Source of the DNA: Acidimicrobiaceae bacterium
GTDB lineage: Bacteria > Actinomycetota > Acidimicrobiia > Acidimicrobiales > Aldehydirespiratoraceae
Direction: 5' to 3'
NCBI GenBank assembly: GCA_009843915.1
Contig: VYCM01000146.1
Location: forward strand, 95,332 to 137,256
Length of the DNA stretch: 41,925 nucleotides
Part shown: positions 32,188 to 41,036 of the stretch, one piece after another
How the letters are laid out: every line of letters begins with the position of its first letter
Numbering within the stretch: position 1 is the first letter of the stretch
Program-made: the position numbers and the translations under genes
The notes under the pieces: model-generated
The model's input: only the letters and a program-made list of their open reading frames with translations
What the model was told of the DNA's origin: nothing
The model's database searches: none

Positions 32188-33495
32188 ATGTCCTCAGCAA
32201 TCGTGGCCGGCATCGCCGTGGCGCTGGCCGTGTTCTTCGTCATCCTCATCGTTCGGTCCCTTATCGTGATCTGCCCGCCCAACCGGGTGGCGGTCATCTC
32301 GGGCCGCAAGCGGACCCTGTCCGACGGCCGCACCGTCGGCTATCGCATCCTCAAGGGCGGGCGCACCCTGCGGATCCCGCTGATCGAGAGGGTCGCCTGG
32401 ATGGACCTCAACACCATCCCGTTGGAGGTGTCGGTCACCAACGCCTACTCGAAGGGCGCCATACCCCTCAATGTGCAGGGCATCGCCAACGTCAAGGTGT
32501 CGAGCGGCGAGGGCCTGCTGGAGAATGCCGCCGAGCGCTTCCTTCACGTCGACCACATGCACATCGGCAAGATCGCCAAGGAGACTCTCGAGGCCAACCT
32601 TCGGGGTGTGCTGGCCACGATGTCCCCCGAGGAGGTCAACGAGGACCGGCTCAAGTTCAGCCACCAGCTCATCGACGAGGCCGACGACGACATCAAGACA
32701 CTGGGGCTGGAACTCGACGTGCTCAAGATCCAGAACGTCACCGACGACGTGAACTACCTCGAGTCGGTGGGCCGGCGCCTCACCGCCCAGGTGAAGAAGG
32801 ACGCCCGGGTGGCCGAGGCCGACCGCGAGGCGGAGTCCGAACAGGCCGAGGCGGCCGCCCGCCGCGCCGCGCAGGTCGCCCAGATCGAGGCCGACAAGAA
32901 GATCGTCGAGGAGCAGAACGCGCTGCGGGTGCGCACGGCGGAGCTCGAAGCCATCTCCAGGGCCCGCGAGGAGGAGGCGCTCGTGGCCGGGGAGACGGCC
33001 AAGGCGGTGGCCAGCCAGGAGCTGGAGACCGAGCGCATCGAGCTGGAGAAGCGACGGGTGGAGGCCGATGTGGTGGTTCCGGCCCGAGCGGAGCTCGAGG
33101 CCCGCCAGCTCCAGGCCCAGGCCGAGGCGGCCACTATCGTCGAGGACGGCAAGGCCCAGGTCGAGGTGTTCAAGCGGCTCACCGACCAGTACCAGGCGGC
33201 TGGCGCCGACGGCCACGAAGTGCTGGTGCTCAACATGCTGCCCGACCTGATTGACAAGATCGTCTCCACCGTGCAGAACGTGAGCATCGACCGGGTTGCG
33301 GTGGTGGACACCGGCGGCGGGGGCGGCAACGGCGCCGGCAACGGTGACGGCGGCTCGCGAGGCGGTATTCCGGGCCTCATGAGCCAGCTGCCGGCGTCGC
33401 TGGTGGCCATGACCGAGCAGATCGAGGCGGCCACCGGTGTGGACATCCTGGCCTCGCTGCGCCGCCGCGACGCCGACCACGGCGGCGAAGGCTGA
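32188..33495 (+). CDS. flotillin-like SPFH-domain protein
   Basis: A 435-residue membrane-associated scaffold protein. One N-terminal membrane segment (about 5-27) is followed by the SPFH domain (VICPPNRVAVISGRKR to about 200). A long Glu/Ala-rich coiled coil (about 205-345) comes next, with the QAEAATIVEDGKAQVEVFKR segment typical of flotillins. After a Gly-rich linker (GGGGGNGAGNGDGGSRGG) there is a short C-terminal helix. Flotillins form oligomers at the inner leaflet and cluster with NfeD partners. ATG 32188 is preceded by GGGAGGGAAGG, a strong ribosome site. The neighbour upstream is the matching NfeD-like gene. Confidence 0.9.
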   Translation: MSSAIVAGIAVALAVFFVILIVRSLIVICPPNRVAVISGRKRTLSDGRTVGYRILKGGRTLRIPLIERVAWMDLNTIPLEVSVTNAYSKGAIPLNVQGIANVKVSSGEGLLENAAERFLHVDHMHIGKIAKETLEANLRGVLATMSPEEVNEDRLKFSHQLIDEADDDIKTLGLELDVLKIQNVTDDVNYLESVGRRLTAQVKKDARVAEADREAESEQAEAAARRAAQVAQIEADKKIVEEQNALRVRTAELEAISRAREEEALVAGETAKAVASQELETERIELEKRRVEADVVVPARAELEARQLQAQAEAATIVEDGKAQVEVFKRLTDQYQAAGADGHEVLVLNMLPDLIDKIVSTVQNVSIDRVAVVDTGGGGGNGAGNGDGGSRGGIPGLMSQLPASLVAMTEQIEAATGVDILASLRRRDADHGGEG

Positions 33496-33535
33496 CATCT
33501 GAACCCGTTCCGCAAGTGACATCAGGAGACGGCGC

Positions 33536-34447
33536 GTGAGCGGGTACCTCGACGGCAAGAGCGTCGCGATCACCGGCGGCGGGGGCGGCATCGGCCGGGA
33601 GATATCGCTGGCCTGCGCCGCGGAGGGTGCCAACGTGGTGGTGGCCGACTACGGCGTCGCCCTGGACGGGTCCGCCCCGTCAAGCGAGGTGGCCGACGCG
33701 GTGGTAGAGGAGATCCGCGCCGCCGGCGGCGAAGCGGTCGCGCTGGCCGGCGATGTGTCTCGCTTCGATGCGGGCGCCGAGATCGTCGAGGTGGCCTGCG
33801 ACCGGTGGGGCTCCATCGACGGGGTGGTGTGCGCCGCGGGCGTGCTGCGGGAGCGAATGCTGTTCAACATGAGCGAGCAGGAATGGGACGAGGTGGTGGC
33901 CGTCCATCTGAAGGGCCACTTCAACCTGTACCGGGCCGCGCTGGCCCGCATGCGCAAGCAGCCGTCGGGCGGCTCGCTGGTGGGGTTCACCTCTGGAGCG
34001 GCCATTGCCTCCACCGCGCAGGCCAACTACTCGGCGGCCAAGGGCGGCGTCATGAGCCTCACCCGCTCGGCGGCCATGACCGCAGCCTCCATACGGATGC
34101 GGGGCGGGCCCGCTATCAACGCCAACTGCATCGCCCCGGTGGCCCGCACCCGCATGAGCGACAACGTCCCGTTCGAGATGGAGACCGGGGATCCCGCCGC
34201 GGTGGCCCCCATGGCCGTCTACCTGCTCAGCGACGCCGGACGGGACGTCAACGCACAGGTCTACACCGTCGTGGGACGGCGGATCGCGGTGTGGAACCAG
34301 CCCCAGGAGCTGCGCTCGATGTGGTCGTCCGGCGAGCAGTGGACTCCGGAGGAGATCGCCGAGCAACTTCCCCGGACCATCGGACAGGAGCCCAACTGGG
34401 TGATCGCCGACCTGGAGCGGCGCATGGCCGAGATGGCCGGCGGTTGA
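33536..34447 (+). CDS. SDR-family dehydrogenase (3-hydroxyacyl-CoA type likely)
   Basis: A 303-residue short-chain dehydrogenase. The NAD(P) loop is TGGGGGIGREI, followed by VVVADYGVALDGSAPSS; that longer insert after the second strand resembles the dehydrogenase unit of peroxisomal multifunctional enzyme 2. CAAG is seen in place of NNAG. The catalytic Tyr/Lys pair is in NYSAAKGGV, with Ser upstream in FTSGAAIA. The C-terminal 60 residues (PQELRSMWSSGEQWTPEEI) extend past the usual SDR core, as in acyl-CoA-type members. Start GTG 33536 follows AGGAGAC. The second SDR gene begins 3 bp downstream, so they form a pair. Confidence 0.87.
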   Translation: MSGYLDGKSVAITGGGGGIGREISLACAAEGANVVVADYGVALDGSAPSSEVADAVVEEIRAAGGEAVALAGDVSRFDAGAEIVEVACDRWGSIDGVVCAAGVLRERMLFNMSEQEWDEVVAVHLKGHFNLYRAALARMRKQPSGGSLVGFTSGAAIASTAQANYSAAKGGVMSLTRSAAMTAASIRMRGGPAINANCIAPVARTRMSDNVPFEMETGDPAAVAPMAVYLLSDAGRDVNAQVYTVVGRRIAVWNQPQELRSMWSSGEQWTPEEIAEQLPRTIGQEPNWVIADLERRMAEMAGG

Positions 34448-34450
34448 GCC

Positions 34451-35260
34451 GTGACTGCTGAGCCGGGCGACTGGCCGTGGCCGGCGCCTCCCGCCGAGCC
34501 GCCCGGGCGGGGACTGCTCGACGGCAGGCGGGTGGTGGTGACCGCCGCGGCCGGCACCGGCATCGGCTCGGCCGTGGCCCGCCGTGCCCTCATTGAAGGG
34601 GCCCGGGTCCTCATCTCCGACAGCCATGAGCGCCGCCTGTCGGCCACCCGCGACCGGCTGGATGCCGAGACCGGCTCGCGCCCCGAGGCCGTGCGGTGCG
34701 ACGTGACCGCCGAGCGCGACGTGCAGGCCCTGATGGACTCGGCCGCCCAGTTGCTGGGCGGTGTCGACGTGATGATGAACAACGCCGGCCTCGGCGGCTC
34801 GGCCCGGCTGGTGGACATGACCGACGAGCAGTGGTCGGCCGTGCTCGGCGTGACCCTCGACGGAACGATGCGCTGCACCCGGGCCGCGCTGAGGCTCATG
34901 ATCGACCAGGGCACTGGTGGCGCCATCGTCAACAACGCATCGGTGGTGGGCTGGAGGGCCCAGGTCGAGCAGGCCCACTACGCCGCGGCCAAAGCAGGGG
35001 TGATGGCCCTCACCCGCTGCGCGGCGTTGGAGGCCGCCGAGCACGGCATCAGGGTGAACTGCGTGGCGCCCAGCCTGGCCTGGCACCCGTTCCTGGCCAA
35101 GACCGCCGACGAGGCTCTGCTGGACGACCTCGCCGCCAAGGAGGCCTTCGGCCGCCCCGCCGAGCCGTGGGAGGTGGCCAACGTGATGGTGTTCCTGGCC
35201 AGCGACCTATCCGGCTACATGACCGGCGAGGTGGTGTCGGTTAGCAGCCAGCACCCGTGA
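34451..35260 (+). CDS. SDR-family dehydrogenase, IpdF-like
   Basis: A 269-residue short-chain dehydrogenase with the unusual cofactor loop TAAAGTGIGSAVARRAL, NNAG in VDVMMNNAGLGG, and the active-site YAAAKAGVMALTRC. The C-terminal segment AFGRPAEPWEVANVMVFLAS and the end VVSVSSQHP are strikingly like mycobacterial Rv3559c (IpdF), which oxidises a hydroxy-indane-propionyl-CoA intermediate of sterol C/D-ring degradation; this comparison is from memory. No other steroid-ring gene is visible, so a generic 3-hydroxyacyl-CoA dehydrogenase is possible. GTG 34451 starts 3 bp after the previous stop. Confidence 0.86.
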   Translation: MTAEPGDWPWPAPPAEPPGRGLLDGRRVVVTAAAGTGIGSAVARRALIEGARVLISDSHERRLSATRDRLDAETGSRPEAVRCDVTAERDVQALMDSAAQLLGGVDVMMNNAGLGGSARLVDMTDEQWSAVLGVTLDGTMRCTRAALRLMIDQGTGGAIVNNASVVGWRAQVEQAHYAAAKAGVMALTRCAALEAAEHGIRVNCVAPSLAWHPFLAKTADEALLDDLAAKEAFGRPAEPWEVANVMVFLASDLSGYMTGEVVSVSSQHP

Positions 35261-35321
35261 GCCGGAGGCCCGGATCATTGGCGGTGCCATGGTGTCGTCT
35301 GGCAAGATGTTTCGAATAGCC

Positions 35322-35335
35322 GCCGGCATGCCGGC
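35322..35335. promoter_or_regulatory. 14-bp palindrome upstream of the first family-5 binding protein
   Basis: GCCGGCATGCCGGC is a perfect palindrome 22 bp before ATG 35357, close to the expected transcription start. In the 96-bp gap after the SDR gene it is the only conspicuous structure. It may be an operator, though short GC palindromes arise by chance in such DNA. Confidence 0.3.
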
Positions 35336-35356
35336 TCATACAGAAGGGCAAGTGGA

Positions 35357-37204
35357 ATGACTGCTCGACCGGTTCAAAAGCGTTGCGCGTCTTGGTTGGC
35401 GGTGCTGCTGGCGTTCGCCGTGGTCGCCGCGGCGTGCGGAGGCGATGACGGCGATGGCGGTGAAGCGCAGCCGACCCAGGCGGTGGAGACCACCGAAACG
35501 GCCGCTCCCGCCGCGCCGGACGAGCCGGCCGAAGCGCCCGTCGACGATGACGGAGAGGAGGCGCCCGCGCCGGCCGAGCCGGATGACGAGCCCCTGGTCG
35601 CTCCGGTGGACACCACGACCACCACCACGCCCCCCGACGACGGCGAAGCGGCCCCCGAGGCCCCGGCCGAGCTCGAGCCCCAGTTCGGCGGCACCCTGAA
35701 GGTCGCGGTCGAGGCCGAGAGCGACGGCCTGAACCCGGCGGCCAACAACTTCGCGGTAGCGGCCTACGTGATGACCTACCCGGTGTTCGATCCGGTGGCC
35801 TACTGGAACACGCAGGGACAGTGGATCCCGTACCTGGCCGAGTCGTTCACCCCGATCAACGACGGGCAGTCCTGGCAGATGAAGCTGCGGGAGGGCGTGC
35901 GCTTCCATGACGGCACCCCGCTCGGCGCCGACGACGTCATCGCCACCTTCAACGCCCAGCTGGCCGACCCGATCGTCTCGCTGGCGGTGCGCCCCTACTA
36001 CCCCGAGGACCTGTCCCAGGCCCTCGTCAGGATCGACGACCTGACGGTGCAGTTCAACCCCGTCGACCAGTTCGCCTTCTTCCCGCAGTTCATAACCAGC
36101 CAGCTCGGGATGATCGCCCCGTCGGAGTGGCTGGCCGCCGCCGCGGACGACCCGGAACTGAACCAGTACCCGATCGGCACCGGCCCGTTCATGATCGAGG
36201 AGCGCAAGCAGGACGAGGTGACCGTGCTGGTGCGCAACCCCGACTACTGGGCCGCCGACATCACCGACATCTACCTCGACCGCATCGAGGTCTATCCCAT
36301 CACCGACCCCGTCATCGGCGCGGAGCGTGTCGCAGCCGGCGATATCGACCTCACGGTGACCAGCAACTCCGACGCCATATTGACGCTGCGCGACTCCGAG
36401 GGCGTTTACACCATCGAGAACGTCCGCTCCAGCGAGGACTTCGCGATGATGAACATCGAGATGCCGCCCTTCGACGACATCAGGGCCAGGAAGGCCCTCA
36501 CTCACGCCACCGACCGGGACGCCTACGTGGCCCTCATCCGCCAGGGGGTGTCCCCGCCGGCCGACACGATGTTCCATCCCGACCTGATCTGGCACAACCC
36601 CGACGTGAAGCAGGAGTCGAACATGCCCGAGCTGGCCGGCCCGCTGGTGGACGCATACTGCGCCGACTTCCCGGACGACTGCTCGGGCGGCAAGATCAAC
36701 ATCGAGCTTCAGTACTCGGGGCCGTCGGTGGCCCAGACCCGCATCGCGGAGCTGCTGATCGACAGCTGGGACCCGTTCTTCAACGTGACCGAGCAGGAGC
36801 TCCTCCAGGACGACCACATCACCGAGGTCGCGCTCGGCTTCTACAACGTGGTGACCTGGCGGCAGTTCGGCGCCGTCGACCCGGACAACGACGTGCTGTG
36901 GATCGAGTGCCGGTCGATCAGCTTCATCTCGCTCAACTGGCCGCGCGACTGCAGTCCGGAGCGGGACGCACTCATGTACGAGCAGCGGGCCACCAACGAT
37001 CTCGACCGGCGAGTCGAGATATGGCACGGGATCCAGCAGGATCTCAAGGACTCGTACACGTACATCTTCTTCAACCACGCCAACTGGACGATCGGCGCCG
37101 GCGACCACGTGCAGAACATCTGCGGCCAGACCTCGCCCGACGGCGTGGAACTGTTCTGCAACAACCAGGGCAGGGTGCAGCTCCACCAGGTCTGGTTGAG
37201 CTAG
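35357..37204 (+). CDS. ABC substrate-binding lipoprotein, family 5 (paralogue 1 of 3)
   Basis: A 615-residue lipoprotein with the lipobox AAAC (Cys27). An 85-residue acidic Pro/Thr linker contains LVAPVDTTTTTTPP. The peptide/nickel-type binding domain starts at QFGGTLKVAVEAESDGLNPA. Family hallmarks include REGVRFHDGTPLGADDVIAT, GTGPFMIEERKQDEVTVLVR and RKALTHATDRDAYV. Six cysteines in the C-terminal half (YCADFPDDC, IEC...RDC, ICGQ...FCNN) are kept in all three paralogues and could form disulfides. The ribosome site GAAGGG precedes ATG 35357. The last base of its TAG is the first base of the next GTG. The ligand is unknown; peptides, sugars or other small solutes are all possible. Confidence 0.93.
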   Translation: MTARPVQKRCASWLAVLLAFAVVAAACGGDDGDGGEAQPTQAVETTETAAPAAPDEPAEAPVDDDGEEAPAPAEPDDEPLVAPVDTTTTTTPPDDGEAAPEAPAELEPQFGGTLKVAVEAESDGLNPAANNFAVAAYVMTYPVFDPVAYWNTQGQWIPYLAESFTPINDGQSWQMKLREGVRFHDGTPLGADDVIATFNAQLADPIVSLAVRPYYPEDLSQALVRIDDLTVQFNPVDQFAFFPQFITSQLGMIAPSEWLAAAADDPELNQYPIGTGPFMIEERKQDEVTVLVRNPDYWAADITDIYLDRIEVYPITDPVIGAERVAAGDIDLTVTSNSDAILTLRDSEGVYTIENVRSSEDFAMMNIEMPPFDDIRARKALTHATDRDAYVALIRQGVSPPADTMFHPDLIWHNPDVKQESNMPELAGPLVDAYCADFPDDCSGGKINIELQYSGPSVAQTRIAELLIDSWDPFFNVTEQELLQDDHITEVALGFYNVVTWRQFGAVDPDNDVLWIECRSISFISLNWPRDCSPERDALMYEQRATNDLDRRVEIWHGIQQDLKDSYTYIFFNHANWTIGAGDHVQNICGQTSPDGVELFCNNQGRVQLHQVWLS

Positions 37205-39057
37205 TGCCTTATCGATCGACGCGCAACCCGTCGGCGCGCCTGCTGGCGGGGCTCCTGACGCTCGCGCTGGTAGCGGCGGCGTGCGGAGGCGACGACGGCG
37301 GGGAGCCTCCGGCCCCGACGGCCGCGGACACCACCGAGACAGCCGCTCCGGCCGAGCCGGACGACTCCGGTGGAGCAACCGGTGAGACGCCCGCCGCCAC
37401 CGACACTGAACCGGAGGTCGTGGAAGAAGAGCAGGAACTGCTGGTGGCGCCGGTCGACACCACCACGACCACCGCGCCGCCGCCCGACGACGACGACGAA
37501 GGCGTCGCCGAGGCCCCGGCCGAGCCGGAGCCCCAGTACGGCGGCACGCTGAGAGTCGGGGCGTTCGCCGAGGGCGACGGCCTCAACCCGGCGTCCAACG
37601 CCTTCTCGACGCCCGTGTACCTCATGGCGCACCCGGTCTTCGACCCGCTGGCCTACTTCGACACCGAGGGCAACTGGGTCCCGGTCCTGGCCGAGTCGTG
37701 GACCAAGGTCGGCGACGGCACCTCCTGGCAGATGAAGGTGCGCGAGGGGGTGCGCTTCCACGACGGGACCGAACTCGACGCCGACGACGTGGTGGCGACG
37801 TTCCAGGCCCAGATCACCGACCCGCTGCTCTCGATCGCGTTCCAGCCGGGCTTCGACCCCGACGAGCCCATCCGCAAGGTCGACGACTACACCGTCGAGT
37901 TCGTCGGCGTCCGGCCCTCGGCCCATCTGCCCAACGCGTTCACGACCCAGATCGGGATGGTCCTGCCGTCGGAGTGGCTCGCCCGGGCCGCGGCCGATCC
38001 GACGCTCAACCAGATGCCGGTCGGCACCGGACCGTTCATGGTCGAGAGCCGCATCCAGGACGAGGTGACGGTGCTGGTGCGCAACCCCGACTACTGGGCC
38101 GCCGACTTGATCGACATCTACCTCGACCGCATCGAGGTGTACCCCATACCCGACTCCGCCGTCGCCGCGCAGCGGCTCATAGCGGGCGAGCTCGATCTGA
38201 TGGTCGCTTCCGAGACAGGAGCCATATTGACCCTGCGCGACGCTGCCGACCAGGGCGTGATCACTATCGAGAACCAGCGCTCGGACGAGTCGATGATGAT
38301 CATCAACACGCAGAGCCCGGTCTTCTCCGACATCCGGGCCCGCCAGGCTCTCACCTTCGCGACGGATCAGGACCTGTACGTGGAACTCCTGCGCGAGGGC
38401 ACCGCCCAGGCGGCCGACACGATGTTCCATCCCGACCTGATCTGGCGCAACCCCGACATCCAGCAGGAGACCAACATGCCGGAGCGGGCGGCGCAGATGG
38501 TGGCCGAATACTGCGCCGACCACTCGCAGAACTGCTCCGACGGCAGGATCAACATGCGCTTCGGCGTTCCGGGCCCGTCGGTGGAGAGCGATCGCACCGT
38601 CGATCTGATGGATGCGACCTGGGGTGAGTTCTTCAACCTGGACACCTCGGTGAAGCTGTTCGACGAGCTGATCATCGATGTGGCGCTAGGCAACTACGAC
38701 GTGGCCCTGGCGGACGCATTCGGCTCGGTTGACCCCGACAACGACGTGATATTCCTGGAGTGCGGGACGATCGGCTTCATCTCGCTGAACTTCGCCCGTC
38801 ACTGCGACCTCGAGCGCGACGAATTGATCTATGAGCAGCGGGCCATCGACGACCTCGACCGGCGGGTGGAGATCTGGCACCGCATCCAGGAGATAATCCG
38901 CGACTCGTACAGCTTCATCTTCCTCACCCACTCCAACTGGACCATCGGGGCGCGCGACAACGTGCACAACATCTGCGGGCAGACCGGGCCCACCGGCGAC
39001 GAGCTGTTCTGCAACAACCAAGGCAGGATCTGGCTGAACCAGATCTGGCTGAGCTAG
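37204..39057 (+). CDS. ABC substrate-binding lipoprotein, family 5 (paralogue 2 of 3)
   Basis: A 617-residue lipoprotein (lipobox Cys27) with an even more acidic linker (VVEEEQELLVAPVDTTTTTA, then PPPDDDDEG) and a domain starting YGGTLRVGAFAEGDGLNPAS. GTG 37204 forms a one-base TAGTG overlap with the previous stop, so translation is probably by reinitiation. The frame is open much further upstream, but that region is the previous gene read in another frame. DNA stretches are nearly identical to paralogue 1; a 33-bp run at 38413-38445 equals 36560-36592. The Cys pattern is conserved. Ligand-pocket loops differ from paralogue 1 (for example AAQRLIAGELDLMVASETGA), suggesting a different specificity. 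Confidence 0.92.
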   Translation: MPYRSTRNPSARLLAGLLTLALVAAACGGDDGGEPPAPTAADTTETAAPAEPDDSGGATGETPAATDTEPEVVEEEQELLVAPVDTTTTTAPPPDDDDEGVAEAPAEPEPQYGGTLRVGAFAEGDGLNPASNAFSTPVYLMAHPVFDPLAYFDTEGNWVPVLAESWTKVGDGTSWQMKVREGVRFHDGTELDADDVVATFQAQITDPLLSIAFQPGFDPDEPIRKVDDYTVEFVGVRPSAHLPNAFTTQIGMVLPSEWLARAAADPTLNQMPVGTGPFMVESRIQDEVTVLVRNPDYWAADLIDIYLDRIEVYPIPDSAVAAQRLIAGELDLMVASETGAILTLRDAADQGVITIENQRSDESMMIINTQSPVFSDIRARQALTFATDQDLYVELLREGTAQAADTMFHPDLIWRNPDIQQETNMPERAAQMVAEYCADHSQNCSDGRINMRFGVPGPSVESDRTVDLMDATWGEFFNLDTSVKLFDELIIDVALGNYDVALADAFGSVDPDNDVIFLECGTIGFISLNFARHCDLERDELIYEQRAIDDLDRRVEIWHRIQEIIRDSYSFIFLTHSNWTIGARDNVHNICGQTGPTGDELFCNNQGRIWLNQIWLS

Positions 39058-39073
39058 CCGGGAGCGGCCGGTA

Positions 39074-40897
39074 TTGACTCGGCGGCCCTGGACCCGTTGG
39101 CCGGCGGCGATGCTGGCGTCGCTCCTGGTGGCGGGCGCGTGCGGAGGCGGCGGCGCGGACCCGTCTCAGCCCGACACGGCGACAGCCGCGGCGACCCAGC
39201 CGGAGTCCGGCACCGCCGGCTCCGGCAGCGGAGAGGACGCCACCGGCGAGGGCCAAGCCGCCGACGATCCGGCCACGGTCGCTGAGGACACAGCCCAAGA
39301 GCCCGGGGCGGACGACGGTCTGCTGGTCGCGCCGGTCGACACGACCACTACTGCGCCGGCGTCGACGGAGCCAGTCCCGCAGTCCGGCGGCACGCTCCGG
39401 GTCGCCGTCGAAGCCGAGAGCGACGGACTCAACCCCGCGGCCAACAACCTCGCGGTGCCCGGCTACGCCATGGCCTACCCGATGTTCGATCCGCTGGCCT
39501 ACTTCGACGCTGAGGGCAACTGGATCCCGTACCTCGCCGAGTCGTTCACCAGGATCGACGACGGAGCGGTCTGGCACATGAAGCTGCGCGAGGGGGTGCG
39601 GTTCCACGACGGCACCGAACTGGACGCCGACGACGTGATCGCCACCGTCACCGCCCAGCTCGCCGACCCGGTCCTCTCGCTGGTGTACCGCAACACCATC
39701 GACGCCGACCAGTTCATCCGCAAGCTCGACCGGTACACCCTCGAGCTGCGGCTGGCCAACCCCTCGGCCCGGTTCCCGCTGGCGTTCACCGGGCAGCTGG
39801 GGATGGTGCTTCCCTCGGAGTGGCTGGAGCGGGCCGCGGCCGACCCGGTGCTCAACCAGACGCCGGTGGGCCAGGGGCCCTTCATGATTGAGAGCCGGAT
39901 CCAGGACGAGGTCACCGTGCTGGTGCGCAACCCCGACTACTGGGCGGCCGACCGCACCGACATCCGCCTGGACCGCATCGAGATCTACCCGATCACCGAC
40001 ATGGTCATCGCCGCCGAGCGGCTGGCGGCCGGCGACGTCGACCTGGTGATCACCGCCAACGCCGAGGCGACCCTCATCATGCGGGAGACGTCCGGCGCGA
40101 CCACCTTCGAGAACATGCGAGCCAGCGAGGGCTTCGCGGTGATCAACACGCGGAGACCGCCGTTCGACGACATCCGGGCCCGCCAGGCCCTGACGTTCGC
40201 GTCGGACCGGGACGCCTACGTGACCCTGATCCGCCAGGGCACCTCCCCGCCGGCCGACACCATGTTCCACCCCGACCTGGTCTGGCACAACCCGGCCGTG
40301 AAGCAGGAGACGAACGTGCCGGAGCGGGCCGGACCCCTGGTCGACTCCTACTGCGCCGACCACCCGGGGAACTGCTCCGACGGCCGCATCGACATGGAGC
40401 TCCACTTTGGGGGCCCGTCGGTCGAGAACACCCGCATCGCCGAGGTCCAGGCCGACTCCTGGAGGGATCACTTCAACGTCACAACGGTCGAGGTGCTCCA
40501 GGACAAGCTGATCAACGACGTGGTGCTGGGGAACTACAACGTGGTCAACTGGCGGCAGTTCGGCTCGGTCAGCCCCGACAACGACATCCTGTGGCTGGAG
40601 TGCGCCTCGGTCGGCTTCATCTCGCTGAACTTCGCCCGCCACTGCGACCCCGAGCGCGACGCGCTCATGTTCGAGTCGCGCCAGATCGACGACCTCGACC
40701 GGCGGGTGGAGATCTGGCACCGGGTCGCCGAGATGATCCGCGACGCCTACACCTACATCTTCTACTACCACACCAACTGGGTGGTCGGCGCCCGCGACAA
40801 CGTCCGCAACGTCTGCGGCCAGACCTCGCCCGACGGTGCCGAGCTGCTGTGCAACAACGCGGGACGGGTGCTGCTGCAGGGAGTCTGGCTGAGCTAG
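39074..40897 (+). CDS. ABC substrate-binding lipoprotein, family 5 (paralogue 3 of 3)
   Basis: A 607-residue lipoprotein starting at TTG 39074 (MTRRPWTRWPAAMLASLLVA, lipobox Cys23), with GGGAG about 10 nt upstream. The linker (DDGLLVAPVDTTTTAPAST) keeps the same VAPVDTTTT core as its neighbours. The binding domain starts SGGTLRVAVEAESDGLNPAA, nearly the same as paralogue 1, while the C-terminal half (FISLNFARHCDPERD, RRVEIWHRVAEMIRDAY) is closer to paralogue 2, so the three look like a shuffled tandem family. All six C-terminal cysteines are present. It is the nearest of the three to the permease gene. The ligand is unknown. Confidence 0.92.
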   Translation: MTRRPWTRWPAAMLASLLVAGACGGGGADPSQPDTATAAATQPESGTAGSGSGEDATGEGQAADDPATVAEDTAQEPGADDGLLVAPVDTTTTAPASTEPVPQSGGTLRVAVEAESDGLNPAANNLAVPGYAMAYPMFDPLAYFDAEGNWIPYLAESFTRIDDGAVWHMKLREGVRFHDGTELDADDVIATVTAQLADPVLSLVYRNTIDADQFIRKLDRYTLELRLANPSARFPLAFTGQLGMVLPSEWLERAAADPVLNQTPVGQGPFMIESRIQDEVTVLVRNPDYWAADRTDIRLDRIEIYPITDMVIAAERLAAGDVDLVITANAEATLIMRETSGATTFENMRASEGFAVINTRRPPFDDIRARQALTFASDRDAYVTLIRQGTSPPADTMFHPDLVWHNPAVKQETNVPERAGPLVDSYCADHPGNCSDGRIDMELHFGGPSVENTRIAEVQADSWRDHFNVTTVEVLQDKLINDVVLGNYNVVNWRQFGSVSPDNDILWLECASVGFISLNFARHCDPERDALMFESRQIDDLDRRVEIWHRVAEMIRDAYTYIFYYHTNWVVGARDNVRNVCGQTSPDGAELLCNNAGRVLLQGVWLS

Positions 40898-40926
40898 GGA
40901 GCGGGCGCGGCTGCAGGGCTCTGGCT

Positions 40927-40942
40927 ACCGGCGCGGGCCGGT
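40927..40942 (+). other. small hairpin in the gap between binding proteins and permease
   Basis: ACCGGC and GCCGGT pair around GCGG in the 139-bp gap after paralogue 3. A TAGGAT hexamer near 40955 could be a -10 for a separate permease promoter. Either would let the binding proteins be made in excess of the permease, a common arrangement. There is no U-run. Confidence 0.3.
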
Positions 40943-41036
40943 GGGCAGTAGTAGGATCACCGGCCGCAGTGATGGCCAGAGTTGAGCTGGGCGGTGCCTC
41001 GATGAGCGCACTGCGGCGGTCGGGGCGGTAGGGCTC

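Noticed and set aside
35336-37378. A 680-codon minus-strand frame, and similar ones at 37201-38523 and 38924-40771
   Set aside because: All are exact antisense shadows of the three binding-protein genes and look alike only because those genes are paralogues.
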